DNA of 64,000 bases from positions 682,432-746,431 of the forward strand of contig NZ_JAJIWO010000002.1 of assembly GCF_020880695.1 (NCBI RefSeq), written 5' to 3'. The notes beneath the pieces are model-generated. The model did no database searches. It was given only the letters and a program-made list of their open reading frames with translations, and had not been told where the DNA came from. This stretch comes from Mucilaginibacter sp. UR6-11 (lineage in GTDB: Bacteria > Bacteroidota > Bacteroidia > Sphingobacteriales > Sphingobacteriaceae). Both the position numbers and the translations under genes were made by a program. Positions 10,001 to 16,723 of this stretch are shown piece by piece; position 1 is the first letter of the stretch; each line of letters opens with the position of its first letter.

Positions 10001-10730
10001 GTTAAAAGAAATTGTAGATAATAACCTGCTGCAGGCAAACGGCGTTATCGGCTTCTGGCCGGCAAACGCGGTTGGTGATGACATAGAATTGTTTACCGAC
10101 GAAACCCGCACGCAACAGCTGGCACGCATCCATACCCTGCGCCAGCAATCGGAAAAAGTTAAAGGCGAGCCTTATTATGCCCTGTCAGATTTTGTGGCGC
10201 CTAAAGAAAGCGGCGTGGCCGATTATTTTGGCGGATTTGCCGTTACTACCGGCATTGGGTGCGACGAGCTGGTGGCTAAATTTGAAAAGGATTACGACGA
10301 TTATAACAGTATCATGGCTAAAGCCTTGGCCGACAGGCTGGCCGAAGCCTTTGCCGAAAAAATGCACGAGCTGGTACGTAAAGAATACTGGGGCTATTCA
10401 AGCGGCGAGAGCCTGACGGTTGAAGAACTGGTAAAAGAAGAGTACCAGGGCATCCGCCCGGCACCGGGATACCCCGCCTGCCCCGAGCATACCGAGAAGA
10501 TCACTTTATTTGATTTGCTGAAAGCCGAAGATAACGCGCATATGCACCTGACCGAAAGTTTGGCCATGACACCGGCCGCCTCCGTGAGCGGGTTTTATTT
10601 CGCGCACCCGCAGTCGCGTTATTTTGGTTTGAACAAGATCAGTAAAGATCAGATCGAGGATTACGCCAAAAGGAAAAATATGACCGTTGAGACGGTGGAA
10701 CGTTGGTTGGGGCCGAATCTGAACTATTAG
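7044..10730 (+). CDS. metH: Cobalamin-dependent methionine synthase
   Basis: Transfers the methyl group of 5-methyltetrahydrofolate to homocysteine through methylcobalamin. I chose the ATG at 7044 ([20 protein letters not shown]), giving 1228 aa, because an upstream in-frame ATG at 6984 would only add residues encoded by the word repeat. All MetH modules are seen in order: the homocysteine domain with zinc ligands in NCALG and [10 protein letters not shown]; the pterin domain ([13 protein letters not shown]); the cobalamin cap and binding domain with the cobalt-ligand motif [10 protein letters not shown]; and the C-terminal SAM-dependent reactivation domain ([12 protein letters not shown]). 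It is controlled by the SAM riboswitch and followed, after a repeat-bordered pseudogene, by metF, which makes its folate substrate. Confidence 0.97.
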   Translation: MDIKEELKKRILIIDGAMGTMIQRYQLTEKDFRGERFKDHPSDLQGNNDLLNITRPDIIRAIHTEYMDAGADIIETNTFSTQVISLADYHLEELAYELSYEGARIAREAADEYTLKTPNKPRFVAGAVGPTNRTASLSPDVNDPGYRAVTFDDLADAYYDQVRGLVDGGSDVLLIETIFDTLNAKAALFAVNRYAHESGKHLPVMISGTITDASGRTLSGQTVEAFWNSVRHANLLSVGLNCALGAKEMRPHIQELSEKADVFISAYPNAGLPNEFGQYDETAHETAHQVDDFMKAGLVNIVGGCCGTTPDHIRCIAERAEKYSPRLIPVVEPYMRLSGLEAVTITPESIFVNVGERTNITGSPKFSKLILAENYEEALTVARQQVEGGAQVIDINMDEGMIDSEAVMVKFLNLVASEPDISKLPIMIDSSKWTVIEAGLKCIQGKGIVNSISLKEGEEKFKEYARKILSYGAATVVMAFDETGQADNLERRKEICQRSYNILVNEVGFPPQDIIFDPNILTVATGLEEHNNYAVDFIDATRWIKENLPYAKVSGGVSNISFSFRGNNVVREAMHSAFLYHAIKAGMDMGIVNAGMLEVYQEIDKELLVLVEDVLLNRRDDATERLVEYADTVKSKGKEIVRDEEWRKEPVESRLSHALVKGIIEYLDDDVEEARQKYAKPLEVIEGPLMDGMNIVGDLFGAGKMFLPQVVKSARVMKKAVAYLLPFIELEKQRVIDAGEDSSGSRANAGKVLMATVKGDVHDIGKNIVGVVLACNNFEVIDLGVMVPAQRIIDEAIKQEVDIIGLSGLITPSLDEMVHFAKEMERQNFTIPLIIGGATTSRIHAAVKVAPNYSGAAIHVLDASRSVTVCSSLMNRDTRDSYIQGIKDEYEKAREAHANKKSDKRFVTLEQARADKFQIDLNKVAPKPAFTGTKVFEAYPLADLVPYIDWTPFFHTWELRGSYPKIFEDKFVGVEAKKLFDDAQKLLKEIVDNNLLQANGVIGFWPANAVGDDIELFTDETRTQQLARIHTLRQQSEKVKGEPYYALSDFVAPKESGVADYFGGFAVTTGIGCDELVAKFEKDYDDYNSIMAKALADRLAEAFAEKMHELVRKEYWGYSSGESLTVEELVKEEYQGIRPAPGYPACPEHTEKITLFDLLKAEDNAHMHLTESLAMTPAASVSGFYFAHPQSRYFGLNKISKDQIEDYAKRKNMTVETVERWLGPNLNY

Positions 10731-10733
10731 ATG

Positions 10734-10764
10734 AGTATCAGGTAGCTAGTATCAAGTAGCAAGA
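10734..10764. repeat. Left micro-repeat border (AGTATCAAGTAGC units)
   Basis: Consists of agtatcaggtagc followed at once by tagtatcaagtagc. The same unit appears in opposite orientation at 11119-11143 on the other side of the four-helix-bundle pseudogene, so the gene sits inside short inverted borders. Confidence 0.65.
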
Positions 10765-10771
10765 CAATAGG

Positions 10772-11124
10772 ATGCATAATTTTAAGGAATTGAAAGTATG
10801 GAAAGCTGGGATAGAAGTCACTAAAGCGATATTCATATTAACCCGGACTTTTCCGTCCGAAGAAAAATTTGGACTAATTGCTCAAATGACACGTTCAGCT
10901 GTTTCTATCCCTTCAAATATTGCCGAAGGATGCGGAAGAAAATCTAACAGAGAATTGCATCAATTCCTTAATATTGCATTAGGTTCGTCATTTGAGCTTA
11001 AACACAAATCATCATTGCCAAAGAATTTAATTATATAACACCAGAAAAATCAGAAGACATTTGCGCTGCTATTATCGAAATCCAGAAGATGATATCGGGA
11101 CTGCAAAAAAGTCTAAATACTTGA
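10772..11124 (+). pseudogene. Frameshifted bS23-like four-helix-bundle protein gene
   Basis: The first about 77 residues (MHNFKELKVWKAGIEVTKAI...) are a clear match to the S23 / four-helix-bundle family named after proteins encoded in 23S rRNA intervening sequences. After SSFEL the frame runs out at 11038 with unrelated residues. In the next frame the expected C-terminus resumes (ITPEKSEDICAAIIEIQKMI) to a TGA at 11122-11124. Restoring one base near 10996 (gagctt-aaacac, expected gaaaca) rejoins both halves into a normal length of about 117 aa. The gene lies between metH and metF, an unrelated operon, and is bordered by inverted AGTATCAAGT units. A sequencing error cannot be excluded. Confidence 0.8.
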
Positions 11125-11143
11125 TACCAGTTACTTGATACTT
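11119..11143. repeat. Right micro-repeat border (inverted AGTATCAAGT units)
   Basis: Consists of acttgatacc followed by agttacttgatact, the reverse complement of the units at 10734-10764. The restored stop codon of the four-helix-bundle gene lies inside this repeat, so the gene and its borders are fused. Confidence 0.65.
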
Positions 11144-11147
11144 ATTC

Positions 11148-12101
11148 ATGAAAATCACCGAACACATAGCAAACGCCAAAGGCAAAACCCTTTTTTCCTT
11201 CGAGCTACTTCCGCCGATAAAGGGCCAGAGCATCCAGGGCATCTACAATGCCATTGATCCTTTAATGGAGTTTAAACCCCCGTTTATTGATGTTACCTCA
11301 TCGCGCGAGGACAGCGTTTATAAAGAACATCCTAACGGACTGCTGGAAAAAGTTAGCTATCGCAAACGCCCCGGTACCGTTGCCGTATGCGCGGCCATCA
11401 TGAATAAGTATGGGGTGGATGCCGTTCCGCATTTAATTTGTGGCGGGTTTACCAAAGAGGAGACTGAATATGCGTTAATCGACCTGCAATTTTTAGGTAT
11501 TGAAAACGTATTGGTGCTGCGTGGCGATGCCCGGAAAACAGAGTCGTCATTTGTGCCTACCCCCGGCGGCCATAATTATGCAACCGATCTGCTGGAGCAG
11601 GTGGTGAACATGAACAAGGGCAAATACCTGCATGAAGATCATGAGGCCGTAAAATCCGATTTTTGTATCGGCGTTGCCGGCTACCCCGAAAAACATTTTG
11701 AGGCGCCCAACCTTAAAACCGACTTTAAATATTTAAAGCAGAAGATAGATAACGGTGCCGGTTTTATCGTAACCCAAATGTTTTATGATAACAGTAAGTA
11801 CATTGAGTTTGTAAAAACCTGTCGCGATAATGGCATTACGGTGCCTATTATTCCGGGTTTAAAACCAATCACTTCATCAAAACAATTAATTAACCTGCCA
11901 AAGATATTCCACATCGATATCCCTGATGCTTTAAGCGATGCGGTACATGCCTGTAAATCAGAAGCCGAGGTAAAAGAAGTGGGTATTGAATGGATGATCA
12001 ACCAGTGTAAAGAACTGATAGCAGTTGGTGCGCCTGTGCTGCATTTTTACACCATGGGTAATCCCGGCCCTACAAAACGGATCGCCGAAGCGATATTTTA
12101 G
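11148..12101 (+). CDS. metF: 5,10-Methylenetetrahydrofolate reductase
   Basis: FAD-dependent reduction of 5,10-methylene- to 5-methyl-tetrahydrofolate, the methyl donor for MetH encoded upstream. 317 aa is the usual bacterial length, with the TIM-barrel motifs FSFELLPP near the N-terminus, DVTSSRE, VLRGD, and GVAGYPEKH later in the barrel. It shares direction and pathway with metH and probably belongs to the same riboswitch-controlled unit. The inserted S23-like pseudogene and its repeats separate the two by about 420 bp, which could weaken co-expression. Confidence 0.96.
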   Translation: MKITEHIANAKGKTLFSFELLPPIKGQSIQGIYNAIDPLMEFKPPFIDVTSSREDSVYKEHPNGLLEKVSYRKRPGTVAVCAAIMNKYGVDAVPHLICGGFTKEETEYALIDLQFLGIENVLVLRGDARKTESSFVPTPGGHNYATDLLEQVVNMNKGKYLHEDHEAVKSDFCIGVAGYPEKHFEAPNLKTDFKYLKQKIDNGAGFIVTQMFYDNSKYIEFVKTCRDNGITVPIIPGLKPITSSKQLINLPKIFHIDIPDALSDAVHACKSEAEVKEVGIEWMINQCKELIAVGAPVLHFYTMGNPGPTKRIAEAIF

Positions 12102-12212
12102 CGGGCAAAACACTTACGGGGTTTTATAAATTTCGTAGGTCTGCCACATTGTAAATCTGCCACTCCGTAAAGCGATACCTGCCAATTGCCGGCTCATAAC
12201 TGCTGCTAAATT

Positions 12213-12281
12213 GGGCGTTGCCTGCGGCCCACGCTTTCCGCTCATACTGCGCAGGCCTTAGCCACCGGGCCGGTATCCGCT
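12213..12281 (+). repeat. 69-bp border repeat, left copy
   Basis: Begins gggcgttgcctgcggccc and ends ggccggtatccgct. An inverted copy of identical length lies at 15740-15808, with two short divergent patches. Within each copy gcctgcg pairs with cgcaggc, giving a stem. The two copies face each other across the AT-rich accessory genes. Elements beginning GGGCGTT and containing CCGCT are, to my knowledge, widespread intergenic repeats in Bacteroidota. Confidence 0.8.
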
Positions 12282-12320
12282 GCAATCGTTAACGCGGGGG
12301 GGGGGCGGTGATTATCCGCC

Positions 12321-12350
12321 GGTAGAGACGCAATGCATTGCGTCTCTACC
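12321..12350. repeat. Perfect 30-bp palindrome
   Basis: ggtagagacgcaatg is followed directly by its exact reverse complement, with no loop. It can form a cruciform, or a hairpin if transcribed. It follows a run of ten G residues by 15 bases. Palindromes reading GTAGAGACGCAATGC are known as dispersed repeats in several phyla. Confidence 0.85.
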
Positions 12351-12382
12351 ACCAAGCCAGCGCACGCACACACCCCGCCAGA

Positions 12383-12498
12383 CTAATCAATTGTGTAATC
12401 TTTCCAACCCCGCCCGCCGTTGTTGGTGTTGTCACCAACAACTATGCACCAGGCCCGGTATTACGGTATTCCGTTAATAAACGCGTTGCGACGCTCAT
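12383..12498 (+). repeat. 116-bp intergenic module, copy 1
   Basis: Runs from ctaatcaattgtgtaatc to gcgacgctcat. A second copy is at 12603-12719 with small indels. It contains the hairpin gttgttggtg-ttgt-caccaacaac at 12419-12442. No coding frame is preserved between copies. Confidence 0.85.
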
Positions 12499-12512
12499 GG
12501 CTTTTCACCAAC

Positions 12513-12608
12513 ACGTCATTGCGGGGAAGGAAGATAACCGACCATCGGGAGCTCATTGATTCCTATAAAAAACAATTATCAAATCAATAATCTCTACATA
12601 AGCTAATC
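12513..12608 (+). repeat. Dispersed module (ACCATCGGGAGCTCATTG), copy 1
   Basis: Shares accgaccatcgggagctc, attgattcctataaaaaac and aatcaataatctctaca with 12913-13030 and 53331-53425. The left part (cattgcg..gaag) resembles the widely dispersed CATTGCGAGGAACGAAG repeats of Bacteroidota. Confidence 0.85.
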
Positions 12609-12719
12609 AATTGTGTAAAATCTTTCCAACCCCGCCCGCCGTTGTTGGTGTTGTCACCAACAATTGTGCACCAGGCCCGGTATTACGGTATCCGTTAATA
12701 AACGCGTTGCGACGCTCAT
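12603..12719 (+). repeat. 116-bp intergenic module, copy 2
   Basis: Second copy of the 12383-12498 module, directly abutting the dispersed module at 12513-12608. Its hairpin (12641-12664) has one altered outer base compared with copy 1. It runs straight into the covarying-stem element at 12711. Confidence 0.85.
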
Positions 12720-12890
12720 TGCCGCTAAGGCTAGTTAGTTTTTCGCTGTTGTTGTTTTTTTAAAGGAGCTCAAGAGGGCTACGCCGTTTACCTTAGATGC
12801 AAAGTAACCAAACATCAAGCCGGAAAAATCCTTCCGCCCACAGGCAAAACACCCCGGCCCGCGTTTTCCGGCAGGCCTTTGCGCTTTGGA
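12711..12890 (+). repeat. 180-bp covarying-stem element, copy 1
   Basis: Shares a 109-bp head (gacgctcattgccgctaagg ... aaccaaacatcaag) and a tail (caggcctttgcgctttgga) with 53456-53635. Between them lies an 8-bp perfect stem, ccggaaaa (12820-12827) with ttttccgg (12864-12871), around a 36-nt loop. The other copy has a different stem in exactly the same place with the same loop length. A minus-strand open frame covers it (ending ...NGVALLSSFKKTTTAKN), but a one-base indel in the T-rich run breaks that frame in copy 2, so I treat it as non-coding. Confidence 0.8.
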
Positions 12891-12912
12891 TGGAGGCAAA
12901 ATTCCCCACCAC

Positions 12913-13030
12913 GACATTGCGAAGAACGAAGACAACCGACCATCGGGAGCTCATTGATTCCTATAAAAAACAATTATCAAATCAATAATCTCTACGGAAG
13001 CTAAGCAAATGTGCAGAATCTTTCCAACCC
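12913..13030 (+). repeat. Dispersed module (ACCATCGGGAGCTCATTG), copy 2
   Basis: Second copy of the 12513-12608 module with a longer right end (gctaagcaaatgtgcagaat, then ctttccaaccc) that also matches the start of the 116-bp module, showing that the modules are stitched in different orders. Confidence 0.85.
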
Positions 13031-13163
13031 GCTGCCCCAATGCCGCCGACTTCGCACAGCGGATACAGTTAAGCTGAAAGCTTAACCTATTTTAGGTCGA
13101 AGTTACGCTATGCTAAACTTCAACCAGTGGGGAGACAACGAGGGTAGCCTCAAACTTATATCT

Positions 13164-13784
13164 TTATTCATCATCTTCTAATTCATGCCAGTAAATAAAA
13201 TCGGACAGATTTTCAAGACTCTTATAAATGTCCTCAAAACGAGAAACAAAGTTCTCTAAGTCAATTTCTGCATCTCCTATTAGACCTACATAAAAGTGAT
13301 GTTCGTATTTAGTATTAAAAGGATATCTCGAAAAATCCATGTTGTCTTTTTTGTCAGTAGCATTTATTTTATAAAACAATTCGTTTATGTAAGCTTCTAA
13401 GTTCTCCATACTCGAATCGAACTCCTTTATCGACATTTGACCACCGTAGATTTTGATTTTTGATTTAACAGTTTTGTAAATCTGTTTTATATTATGACTT
13501 CCTTCAATACGTAAATCCAATTTCATATATTTATTTAACATCCAAGTTATTGCTTTTAAGTATAACTCTATGCCATGATTTACATTAGTTAATATAGGAA
13601 AGATTAATATATCAGCTTTTTTATCAGAATTATTAATCAAACAAAGTCTTGCTAACCTAATGGACGAAAGCATAAATCCTTCCGCTAAATTTAAAATGTT
13701 AAGAATGTCATTATGGGAAGACATTCTCCAATCGAGAAAGGCGATTTTATCTATATCTGGGTTTCTTGAGAAAATTGCTTGCAT
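13164..13784 (-). CDS. Hypothetical protein, HEPN-like helical
   Basis: 206-aa protein without signal peptide or membrane segment. I do not recognise it by name. The central part (NVNHGIELYLKAITWMLNK, then GSHNIKQIYKTVK) has the look of HEPN-type helical domains, where a G-x-E-L-x-L-K-A helix precedes a short G-H-x-I-K/L motif. No clear RxxxxH ribonuclease motif is visible, so toxic RNase activity is not supported. The DNA is clearly richer in A and T than the flanking metF region. It is divergent from the Abi-domain gene with a 163-bp shared upstream region, and both lie inside the repeat-bordered island. Defence function is inference only. Confidence 0.6.
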   Translation of the reverse strand: MQAIFSRNPDIDKIAFLDWRMSSHNDILNILNLAEGFMLSSIRLARLCLINNSDKKADILIFPILTNVNHGIELYLKAITWMLNKYMKLDLRIEGSHNIKQIYKTVKSKIKIYGGQMSIKEFDSSMENLEAYINELFYKINATDKKDNMDFSRYPFNTKYEHHFYVGLIGDAEIDLENFVSRFEDIYKSLENLSDFIYWHELEDDE

Positions 13785-13947
13785 ACAATAAACTTACAAG
13801 TTTATAATGCATTTACACTGGATATCAATATGATTAATTCATTATTTAAACAGAGTGCTTACGGTAACGTGGAAAAAGTTATTAGTATGCCTTAACAAAC
13901 TATGGTATATTTGTTTACCCTCAATTTAAAGTTTGATAGTAAGTAAA

Positions 13948-14724
13948 ATGGAACAAACCATATCACCTAAATATTTGATGAAACTTATTAAAGAAGTTCA
14001 TGAGGTTATTTGGAAAGAATACAATTCATATAAAGAAGCAAGGCTATATATAGAAAAATGGCACGAAACGAGGGAGGATCGGAATAGTTATTGGGAGAAT
14101 TTTGAAATCATAAAAAAACCAACCGGTGACATAGACCTATTAGCCACGTTACACGGGATTGATAGTAAAACAATACTTCAAATTGCAGTAGATTTGGGTG
14201 TAGATACGCCGGATTTTATACCAAGTATAGCGACTTTTAGGAATGAGATTAAATCAGACTACCAAACAGCAAACGCAACATTTGATAAGGCATTTAAACA
14301 AATCGAGACTCATCCAGATATTGCGATTGGGCTGGCAAATTCTGCCTTAGAAAGTATTGTCAAAGAAATCTTAAAGGATGATAGAATATCAATAACCAAT
14401 AAAGAAAGTGATACTCTATATGACTTAACAAGCTGTCTATTGAAAGAATTTAAGTTATTTCCTAAATCTGATTTGCCGTCTGAAATTAAGACTATTGGTA
14501 GCTCAATGCTTGCAATTAATAAAGCAGTTGAAGAATTAAGAAGTACCAGCACAAGCTTCCATGGAAAAACGGATGGCGATTATTTAATAAATGACCCAAT
14601 TTACACTTACTTTATCGTTAATAGTGTTACCACAGTAGGCCTATTCCTAAAAACCTACTACAAAACGAAATTTCCCCGAGTCGAAATAATTAGCGCACCT
14701 GAAGATGAAGACCTTCCTTTTTAA
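13948..14724 (+). CDS. Abortive-infection C-terminal domain protein
   Basis: About 258 aa from the ATG at 13948 (MEQTISPKYLMKLIKEVHEV); a TTG at 13933 in the same frame is a less likely start. The second half fits the Abi C-terminus (Abi_C) family: DIAIGLANSALESIVKEIL, then DTLYDLTSCLLKEF, then a helix ending in ELRSTSTSFHGK, where the terminal HG is the family's most constant feature. Such domains occur in phage-exclusion proteins and are related to HEPN folds. The N-terminal half is helical and not assigned. AT-rich, inside the bordered island, divergent from 13164-13784. Antiphage function is plausible but not shown. Confidence 0.7.
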   Translation: MEQTISPKYLMKLIKEVHEVIWKEYNSYKEARLYIEKWHETREDRNSYWENFEIIKKPTGDIDLLATLHGIDSKTILQIAVDLGVDTPDFIPSIATFRNEIKSDYQTANATFDKAFKQIETHPDIAIGLANSALESIVKEILKDDRISITNKESDTLYDLTSCLLKEFKLFPKSDLPSEIKTIGSSMLAINKAVEELRSTSTSFHGKTDGDYLINDPIYTYFIVNSVTTVGLFLKTYYKTKFPRVEIISAPEDEDLPF

Positions 14725-14746
14725 AAGTTAAAGTAATTGCCCCGCC

Positions 14747-14770
14747 CATGTCGGTGTTATCGCCAACATG
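14747..14770 (+). repeat. Imperfect hairpin of the TTGGTG/CACCAA family
   Basis: catgtcggtg-ttat-cgccaacatg: ten-base arms with one mismatch and one G-T pair around a four-base loop. Same layout as the hairpins at 12419, 12641 and 14807 but with different arm bases. Lies just after the Abi-domain gene. Confidence 0.6.
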
Positions 14771-14806
14771 TACCCATGTGTTGTAATATTAAACCCGATG
14801 ACCAGC

Positions 14807-14834
14807 CCGGTTGTTGGTTATTACCAACAACCGG
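14807..14834 (+). repeat. Perfect 12-bp hairpin of the TTGGTG/CACCAA family
   Basis: ccggttgttggt-tatt-accaacaaccgg: twelve paired bases and a four-base loop. It lies between the Abi-domain gene and the next gene, 40 bp before that gene's start. There is no U-run, so it is a poor intrinsic terminator. Confidence 0.75.
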
Positions 14835-14873
14835 CCAACCTCTGATTCCCTTTTTAAATATTATCTTTAAATC

Positions 14874-15575
14874 ATGAAAAAGGAATACAAAAACCAAATA
14901 TTTCAGTTTCTTTTGAGTCACGAACTCGGTATCGATAACTTCGAAATTAAAGAAAAGCAATTAATAAGCTTTAGTCATATAGGCGCAAGAGAAGGGGTAG
15001 TAATAAGTTATAAACCGGCTCCTGAATACCTATTCTGTTTTTTGGAAGATAATGATAGTTTCGGCCATTTTATACCAGCATCAGTAGATTTCCAACCTAA
15101 ACTCTCGCTAAGAACTTTAACTGACGACTCAATCTTTTTTCAGGACGCTTTTGATTTGTTTCGCTTATGGCTTGAAAGGGATATTGCAGATTTCATAAAA
15201 AATACTAGCGAAGTCGACCTGTGGGCTTCCTATCAACGGGCTGCCCTTGCTAATAATATAACTACAATTGATTATGAAGATGTAACAGGTTTTACACATC
15301 GAGAAAAAGAAAGTATAAAAATAGCCTTGGCGGAACTTAGATTATTGATTACAGAACGATACGCTGAGAATGACATACACCGGGAAGTGATTAATCATCA
15401 AATTCGGTATCTAACAGATCGGGTTGAAGTTTTAAACAAGGCCGATTGGAAAGGTATTTTAACCAACACTATAATTAGCATTTGTATTGCACTGTCTTTG
15501 GATAGTCAAAAAGGTGCCGAATTATTACAGTTGGTAATTCAAGTTTTCCAGTTCGCTCCAGGATTACATAATTAA
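14874..15575 (+). CDS. Hypothetical protein with a hydrophobic C-terminal helix
   Basis: 233 aa, not recognised. The first 110 residues look like a mixed alpha/beta globular domain (FEIKEKQLISFSHIGAREGV, and so on). Residues about 135-190 are helical and charged. The end, ADWKGILTNTIISICIALSL followed by about 25 mostly hydrophobic residues, could be a membrane helix plus an amphipathic tail. Such a layout (soluble sensor, C-terminal membrane helix) is seen in some abortive-infection effectors, but nothing here proves it. AT-rich like the two preceding genes and same strand as the Abi-domain gene, 149 bp after it with two hairpins between. Confidence 0.6.
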   Translation: MKKEYKNQIFQFLLSHELGIDNFEIKEKQLISFSHIGAREGVVISYKPAPEYLFCFLEDNDSFGHFIPASVDFQPKLSLRTLTDDSIFFQDAFDLFRLWLERDIADFIKNTSEVDLWASYQRAALANNITTIDYEDVTGFTHREKESIKIALAELRLLITERYAENDIHREVINHQIRYLTDRVEVLNKADWKGILTNTIISICIALSLDSQKGAELLQLVIQVFQFAPGLHN

Positions 15576-15600
15576 TTCTTACCTCCCTACAGATGCCCTC

Positions 15601-15703
15601 CGCTACCGCAAGCGTCCCGCTTGTGGTGCACCATACAGGTAAACGATAACCAGGCAGGGCGTCAACCTATCACCGTACCACAAGCGGAACGCTTGCGGTA
15701 GCG
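15601..15703. repeat. Long inverted repeat (27-bp arms)
   Basis: Arm 15601-15627 (cgctaccgcaagcgtcccgc...) pairs with 15677-15703 at 26 of 27 positions, with a 49-nt spacer. Each arm is itself nearly self-complementary (ccgcaagcg with cgcttgtgg). A single related arm occurs at 52729-52754. It lies just after the last island gene, so it might act as a transcript-end structure, but it lacks a T-run. Confidence 0.8.
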
Positions 15704-15739
15704 CCTTAATATTACCTTGTTTCTTGCGTTAGGGGTAGG

Positions 15740-15808
15740 AGCGGATACCGGCCCCGCGCTTAAGGCCTGCGCAGTATGAGCGGATAACCCGGGCCGCAGG
15801 CAACGCCC
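15740..15808 (-). repeat. 69-bp border repeat, right copy (inverted)
   Basis: Reverse complement of the element at 12213-12281, same length. It closes the accessory segment on the right. The divergent patches are at the 19th-24th and about the 49th-55th bases of the element; the rest is nearly identical. Confidence 0.8.
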
Positions 15809-15913
15809 ATATTATCATCACTTCGCCACCCATTACAAAGTACGGTAACCCGGCCCGACAAAATAGTGACGCTACCTTATCACCATTTTTAAGAGGGCAT
15901 TTTGGCCCAAAAC

Positions 15914-15946
15914 GACAAAGCCCGCGGTTGTGCCGCGGGCTTTGTC
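15914..15946. terminator. Strong bidirectional hairpin terminator
   Basis: gacaaagcccgcgg-ttgtg-ccgcgggctttgtc: 14 paired bases with short T-runs on either side (catttt on the plus strand, gtttt on the minus strand). It ends 18 bases from the stop codon of the minus-strand beta-barrel gene at 15965 and most likely terminates it. Confidence 0.8.
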
Positions 15947-15964
15947 ATTTTCAATAATCCCAGG

Positions 15965-16723
15965 CTAATTACGCTGAACCTTATAGCCTAAACCAATATT
16001 CAGATTGATAAACACGTTGCTTTGTTTATTATCCGGTCCGTTTTGGAGCTTGTAATTATCATCAACTCTCCAGGGGCTGTTTGAAGTTTGTAAATAATAG
16101 CCCAACCTTATGCCGATTGGCAAACTGCGGTGGATGGAGATATTATCCATCTTTTTATCCTTCATAGGGATAAGGTAATCGAAACCGCCGCCAAACTCCA
16201 GGCCGAAACGCGGGTTCCACAGCGTTTTACTTGCGGTCAGGTTCAACAATTCGGGCGAAAAGTTGCTGGTATTTTGCATCCGCGAATTATCCTGGATGCG
16301 CAGCATGGCGGTAGACAGGTTGATGCCTACAAACGGGAAAGCACGCATTTTTGCCGTGGTGGACACATCATAACCTAAGCGCCCATAAATTTGGTACTGG
16401 TTGTATTTTGCCCGGATACCATTGGCCGCATTAGATGCCGAAGTGGAGGTAAAGCTTGCACCTATGCCATCTTCAATTACCCAGTTGTTACGGATATGGT
16501 TCATGGAAAGGCTGAGCCAGTAGTTGCTTTCGGGTAGAGCCGGGATGCCGTTGGCGTTCAGTATGCCGTTTAGCTGGCCCAGCTTGCTTTGGCGGTACAT
16601 GCCCTGTACCTGCATGGTGCCGGCCACTTCTTTTGGAAAATCGTCCTGCGCGCGGGCCGTGGTACCTATCGTCAGCAGACCTGCAGCAAACAATAGCGTG
16701 TAAGTTAATTTGGTCATCTTCAT
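15965..16723 (-). CDS. Outer-membrane beta-barrel-like secreted protein
   Basis: 252 aa. Signal peptide MKMTKLTYTLLFAAGLLTIG with cleavage after ARA or AQ near residue 26. The mature part alternates hydrophobic and polar residues with aromatic ends (YQIYGRLGYDV, PRFGLEFGGGFDYLI, SLPIGIRLGYYL, and the final FINLNIGLGYKVQ), typical of an outer-membrane barrel of the OmpW/OmpA-like size class. I cannot name the family. It is a single gene on the minus strand with a strong terminator at 15914-15946 and a repeat-rich upstream region. Confidence 0.75.
   Translation of the reverse strand: MKMTKLTYTLLFAAGLLTIGTTARAQDDFPKEVAGTMQVQGMYRQSKLGQLNGILNANGIPALPESNYWLSLSMNHIRNNWVIEDGIGASFTSTSASNAANGIRAKYNQYQIYGRLGYDVSTTAKMRAFPFVGINLSTAMLRIQDNSRMQNTSNFSPELLNLTASKTLWNPRFGLEFGGGFDYLIPMKDKKMDNISIHRSLPIGIRLGYYLQTSNSPWRVDDNYKLQNGPDNKQSNVFINLNIGLGYKVQRN

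Larger units (their letters stand above)
12102..13163. other. Gene-free stretch packed with intergenic repeats
   Basis: I see no credible gene here. The stretch is a mosaic of repeat modules, each listed separately: an inverted-border element (12213-12281), a 10-base G run (12296-12305), a perfect 30-bp palindrome (12321-12350), two copies of a 116-bp module, two copies of a module shared with 53.3 kb, and the covarying-stem element shared with 53.5 kb. Short open frames exist but are not conserved between repeat copies. The last 130 bp before 13163 are non-repetitive within the window. Confidence 0.8.

Noticed and set aside
12383..12719. Two spaced copies of a 116-bp unit that could suggest a CRISPR-like or IS remnant
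   Set aside because: Only two copies, unit length far above CRISPR repeats, no equal spacers, and no cas or transposase genes nearby.
12735..12935. 66-residue minus-strand frame ending NGVALLSSFKKTTTAKN, partly repeated at 53.5 kb
   Set aside because: The second copy has a one-base indel in the T-rich run and an internal stop, so the frame is not preserved. The shared sequence is better explained as a non-coding repeat.
13164..13784. HEPN RNase toxin paired with an adjacent antitoxin
   Set aside because: No RxxxxH motif is visible and no small MNT-type nucleotidyltransferase gene lies next to it.
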